A DNA stretch of 43,299 nucleotides from an uncultured Clostridia bacterium (GTDB lineage: Bacteria > Bacillota > Clostridia > Oscillospirales > Oscillospiraceae), in assembly GCA_946411835.1 (NCBI GenBank), contig CAMKFK010000011.1:1-43299 (forward strand). Direction: 5' to 3'. Below the pieces are notes generated by a model. That model saw only the letters and a program-made list of their open reading frames with translations. It was not told the DNA's origin and did not search any database. The position numbers were made by a program, and so were the translations under genes. Position 1 is the stretch's first letter; each line of letters opens with the position of its first letter. Shown here one piece after another: positions 40,850 through 43,299 of this stretch.

Positions 40850-41704
40850 CCAGCGGTTACACCAGGGTACTCTGCCGGGGACGGGGGGCGTTTCGTAAAA
40901 ACGCGCGGTTTTGTCGCGGTCGGTGTCGTTCCACTTGTCAAAGCCCTCGGGGGCGATGTGCGCGCCGAGGACGCAGTCCTCAAAGCGCGCGAGCCCATAG
41001 TCCCGCCACGGGCGGGCGAGGTAGACGCCGCGCACGCCGTCCTCGGCGGTGAAGCGGCAGCGGCGGAACAGAAAGCCCTCCGCCTGCTCCGGGGCGTGGG
41101 CGGGCGCGGCGACATAGCCGACGTTCCGCGCGTCCCGGAGGGAGCGTATGTCGCAGTCCTCGAACCGGGCGTCGCCGCAGCCGAAGATGAAGTCCACCGT
41201 GCCCTCGATGCGGCATCGCGTGAACCGCTGGGAGAGCGGACGGTCGGCGCGCAGCTCGTCGGGCAGGAAACCGTCGTAGCGCGCGATCAGGTCGCGGGGC
41301 AGGGGGCCGACGAACAGCGTGTCCTGCGTCGAGCGCAGCGTGCAGTCCTCCATGACGAAGCGGTCGCCGTAGACAGACAGCGCCACCTCCTGCCCCTTGC
41401 TCTCCGGGTGCAGCGCGTCGTTGACGACGGAGAGGCCGCGCAGCGTTACGCCGTCGGCGCAGACGGCGAGCGTCCAGGTGCGGAAGGTGTTGTAGGCCTT
41501 GCCGTCGGCGTGGATCTTTTCGGCGTAATCGTCCCAGACGAGGACGGTCCGCTCCGCGCCCTCGCCGACAAGGGTCAGCCCCTTCGTGCGGAGTACCGCC
41601 TTCCGGCGGTACTCGCCTGCGGTGAGATGGAGAATCGCGCCCTCCGGGGCGCGGTCAAAAGCGGCTTGCAGATCGTCTCCGGCATGGACAATGAAGTCAT
41701 TCAT
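40802..41704 (-). CDS. Pectinesterase (CE8 family), no signal peptide
   Basis: CE8 enzymes remove methyl esters from pectin. The 300-aa parallel beta-helix protein shows the family motifs STQDTLFVG (about 126-134), EGTVDFIFGCGDARFEDCDI (about 166-185, catalytic Asp region) and VYLARPWRDYG (about 225-235). No signal peptide is present after ATG 41704, so it is probably cytoplasmic, acting on imported methylated oligogalacturonides. CGGAGGGAATC lies upstream on the minus strand. The last about 15 residues (SQSFAPAGAKGT) are encoded by the structured repeat, so the natural end was probably altered by its insertion. Confidence 0.92.
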   Translation of the reverse strand: MNDFIVHAGDDLQAAFDRAPEGAILHLTAGEYRRKAVLRTKGLTLVGEGAERTVLVWDDYAEKIHADGKAYNTFRTWTLAVCADGVTLRGLSVVNDALHPESKGQEVALSVYGDRFVMEDCTLRSTQDTLFVGPLPRDLIARYDGFLPDELRADRPLSQRFTRCRIEGTVDFIFGCGDARFEDCDIRSLRDARNVGYVAAPAHAPEQAEGFLFRRCRFTAEDGVRGVYLARPWRDYGLARFEDCVLGAHIAPEGFDKWNDTDRDKTARFYETPPVPGRVPWCNRWQKASQSFAPAGAKGT

Positions 41705-41751
41705 GGTTCGATTCCCTCCGTTTTCCATATTGCACAATTCGGACTGCATGG

Positions 41752-41780
41752 ATTATAGCATATTGACAATATGATGAAAA
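41752..41780 (-). promoter_or_regulatory. Promoter for the pectinesterase gene (extended -10)
   Basis: Minus strand: TTTTCA (41780-41775), 17-bp spacer, TATAAT (41757-41752) preceded by TGC. The plus side of the same gap has a TATAAT at 41856-41861 without a good -35 that may serve the membrane-protein gene. Confidence 0.6.
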
Positions 41781-41904
41781 CACCCTTTTTGCAAAAAGCC
41801 TTTTTTGTGCATAAAGAAAAACGTTTAAGCTATGTACGCAAAAAGTTCACAAATTTATAATAATTATCAAACTGAGTGAGAATGCAGCGAAGGGCGTGAG
41901 ACCG

Positions 41905-42486
41905 ATGAACCGGCAATTGACATTTCGGCAGTACCGCGCCGTCGATCTGACGCTGTTTGCCGTGATGCTCTGGATATCAGAAACGGTCATTGTCCGGGCG
42001 GCGCGGTTCTGGTTCCCCGATCAGCTTTACACCGTGTCTGCCGTCGGCGCGCTGGTGTCGATCGTGCTGATGCGCTGGGGCGGCTTCGCCGCGCTCCACG
42101 CGGCGCTGGGCGGTCTCGTGTTCAGCCTGGCCTCCGGCGGCACGGCGCAGCAGACGCTGATCTACTGCGTCGGCAACCTGCTCGCGCTGCTCATGCTCCT
42201 GCCGAGGCGTCTGCTGGGCGCGGAGCGTATCCGCGGCGACGCCTTTCTCAGCGTCGGCTTCGGACTTCTGACGCTGCTGCTGATGCACTTGGGCCGCGCG
42301 GCGGTCGCGCTGGCCATGGGCGCGGCTGCGCGGGATTGTCTGGGTTTTTTCACAACGGATGCTTTGTCCCTTCTGTTCACCGGCGTGATCGTCTGGATCG
42401 CCCGGCGGCTGGACGGGATATTTGAGGATCAAAAGCATTATCTTCTGCGCGTCAACAGGGCGGAAGAGGGAAAAGGAGGATACTGA
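41905..42486 (+). CDS. Six-helix membrane protein of unknown function
   Basis: I do not recognise the family with certainty. The 193-aa protein has five or six hydrophobic helices (about 14-30, 41-60, 66-82, 85-103, 112-135, 150-166) and a charged cytoplasmic tail. The segment GGFAALHAALGGLVFSLASG followed by a helix with YCVGNLLALLMLLP recalls ECF-transporter S components, but this is weak. ATG 41905 fits AAGGGCGTGAG better than GTG 41896. Its stop abuts the ATG of the sugar permease, so the two are strictly coupled and likely work together. Confidence 0.75.
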   Translation: MNRQLTFRQYRAVDLTLFAVMLWISETVIVRAARFWFPDQLYTVSAVGALVSIVLMRWGGFAALHAALGGLVFSLASGGTAQQTLIYCVGNLLALLMLLPRRLLGAERIRGDAFLSVGFGLLTLLLMHLGRAAVALAMGAAARDCLGFFTTDALSLLFTGVIVWIARRLDGIFEDQKHYLLRVNRAEEGKGGY

Positions 42487-43299
42487 ATGAAACAAAAAGC
42501 GGCAGATTTTCTCATCTACGATGAGGAACGCGGCGTGTACCGCCAAAGTCCGGAGCAAGCGGTACGGGACGATGTGGAGAAGCACTACTGGCTCCACGTC
42601 GGGCGCACGATCCTCAAGGACTGGCGGCTGTACATCATGCTGATCCCGATGCTGCTGGTATTCCTGTTCTGGCGTTACTTCCCAATGTACGAGCTGCTGG
42701 GCTGCTTCAAGGTGTCGGACGAGGTGCTTCCGGTATCGCAGCAGCTGTTCTCCGGCTTCTCGTACTTCAAGCGCCTGCTTGTGGGTGGTGACAACCTGTC
42801 CATGGAATTCTGGCGCGCACTGCGCAACACCTTTATCCTGAGCTTTTACGGCCTGTGCTTCGGCTTCCCGATGCCGATCATTCTGGCGCTGTTCTTCAAC
42901 GAGATCAAGTCGAACATCGCCCGAAGCGTCTACCAGGTGCTGACCTACCTGCCCAAGTTCATGTCCACGGTCGTTATGACCTCTCTGGTCATGATGCTTG
43001 TCAAGCAGGGCTCCCTGACCACCGGCATGGGCATCGTGTCCAAGGCGTTCGTCGCCCTGGGCTGGACCACGGCGGAGGTCGCCAACGCGGGTCTTCTGAA
43101 CATCCCCGCGTTCTTCCGCCCCGTTTACATCATCAGCGGCATCTGGGAGGGCGCCGGCTATGATTCGATCGTGTTCTTTGCGGCGATCATCGCCATCTCC
43201 CCGACCAGCTACGAGGCCGCCCAGATCGACGGCGCGAACAAGTGGGCGCAGATGCGCTACGTCGTGCTGCCGAGCATCCTGTCCACCATCGTCATCATG
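42487..43299 (+). CDS. LplB/YteP-like sugar ABC permease, truncated by the window edge
   Basis: A permease subunit of the carbohydrate (CUT1) type used for rhamnogalacturonan or polygalacturonate fragments. The 271 visible residues have an unusual charged N-terminal extension (about 1-45), then the first helix WRLYIMLIPMLLVFLFWRYF, the LplB-type LRNTFILSFYGLCFGFPMPI, YLPKFMSTVVMTSLVMML, GIWEGAGYDSIVFFAAI and the EAA loop YEAAQIDGANKWAQMRYVVL. The start ATG 42487 immediately follows the upstream TGA, with AAAGGAGGATAC overlapping that gene's end. The C-terminus, second permease and binding protein should lie beyond the right edge. Confidence 0.9.
   Translation, partial: MKQKAADFLIYDEERGVYRQSPEQAVRDDVEKHYWLHVGRTILKDWRLYIMLIPMLLVFLFWRYFPMYELLGCFKVSDEVLPVSQQLFSGFSYFKRLLVGGDNLSMEFWRALRNTFILSFYGLCFGFPMPIILALFFNEIKSNIARSVYQVLTYLPKFMSTVVMTSLVMMLVKQGSLTTGMGIVSKAFVALGWTTAEVANAGLLNIPAFFRPVYIISGIWEGAGYDSIVFFAAIIAISPTSYEAAQIDGANKWAQMRYVVLPSILSTIVIM

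Overview
The window looks like a chromosomal segment of a GC-rich Gram-positive anaerobe of the class Clostridia, probably Oscillospiraceae (Oscillibacter/Flavonifractor-like). That placement is inferred from gene content (rpmG-secE-nusG-rplKAJL, plsX-acpP-rnc, dprA-topA-trmFO, FMN-riboswitch RibU, strong AGGAGG ribosome binding sites, lipobox solute-binding proteins) and from the high GC content. No database search was run. No tRNA, rRNA, CRISPR array, transposase or prophage gene was seen.

Layout. 1-2.5 kb: frameshifted glycerol kinase, a helical hypothetical protein and secG. 2.55-2.85 kb: a terminator followed by a structured repeat. 2.9-10.7 kb: housekeeping block (TrmH-type methyltransferase, dprA, topA, trmFO, plsX, acpP, rnc). 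10.7-14.2 kb: rpmG, secE, nusG, rplK, rplA, then rplJ-rplL behind a consensus promoter and an L10 leader; rpoBC does not follow. 14.3-17.5 kb: YmdB-type phosphodiesterase, YbaK-type deacylase, an SbcD-like phosphoesterase, a small basic protein and a CAT-fold acetyltransferase. A 164-bp MITE-like palindrome sits between that last gene and a convergent, frameshifted amidase gene. 18.2-26.8 kb: small metabolic genes on both strands (HD-domain protein, DUF3783, thioesterase, CmpB-like membrane protein, cyclase, galM, RibU with FMN riboswitch, SLOG protein, PLP lyase, glycosyltransferase, collagen-like protein).

26.9-37.4 kb carries two ABC importers. The first is a three-gene spermidine/iron-type system with a fused double permease. 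The second is an oppBCDFA peptide-type system whose oppB has an in-frame TAG at a position normally Gln, and whose OppA appears circularly permuted: the segment that normally ends family-5 binding proteins lies just after the lipoprotein signal, and the protein stops where that segment would begin. 37.5-43.3 kb looks like sugar/pectin metabolism: FCD-type GntR regulator, MATE exporter, TIM-barrel isomerase, cytoplasmic pectinesterase, a small membrane protein, and a LplB/YteP-like sugar permease cut by the window edge.

The most interesting non-coding signals are two ~160-bp copies of a structured intergenic repeat (2596-2754 and 40690-40849) whose central hairpin carries paired compensatory changes, and the MITE-like element whose two ends supply the TAG stop codons of both flanking genes. 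Several genes carry single-base lesions (glpK, amidase, oppB, and perhaps the ATT start of the glycosyltransferase). Sequencing error must therefore be excluded before reading biology into them.
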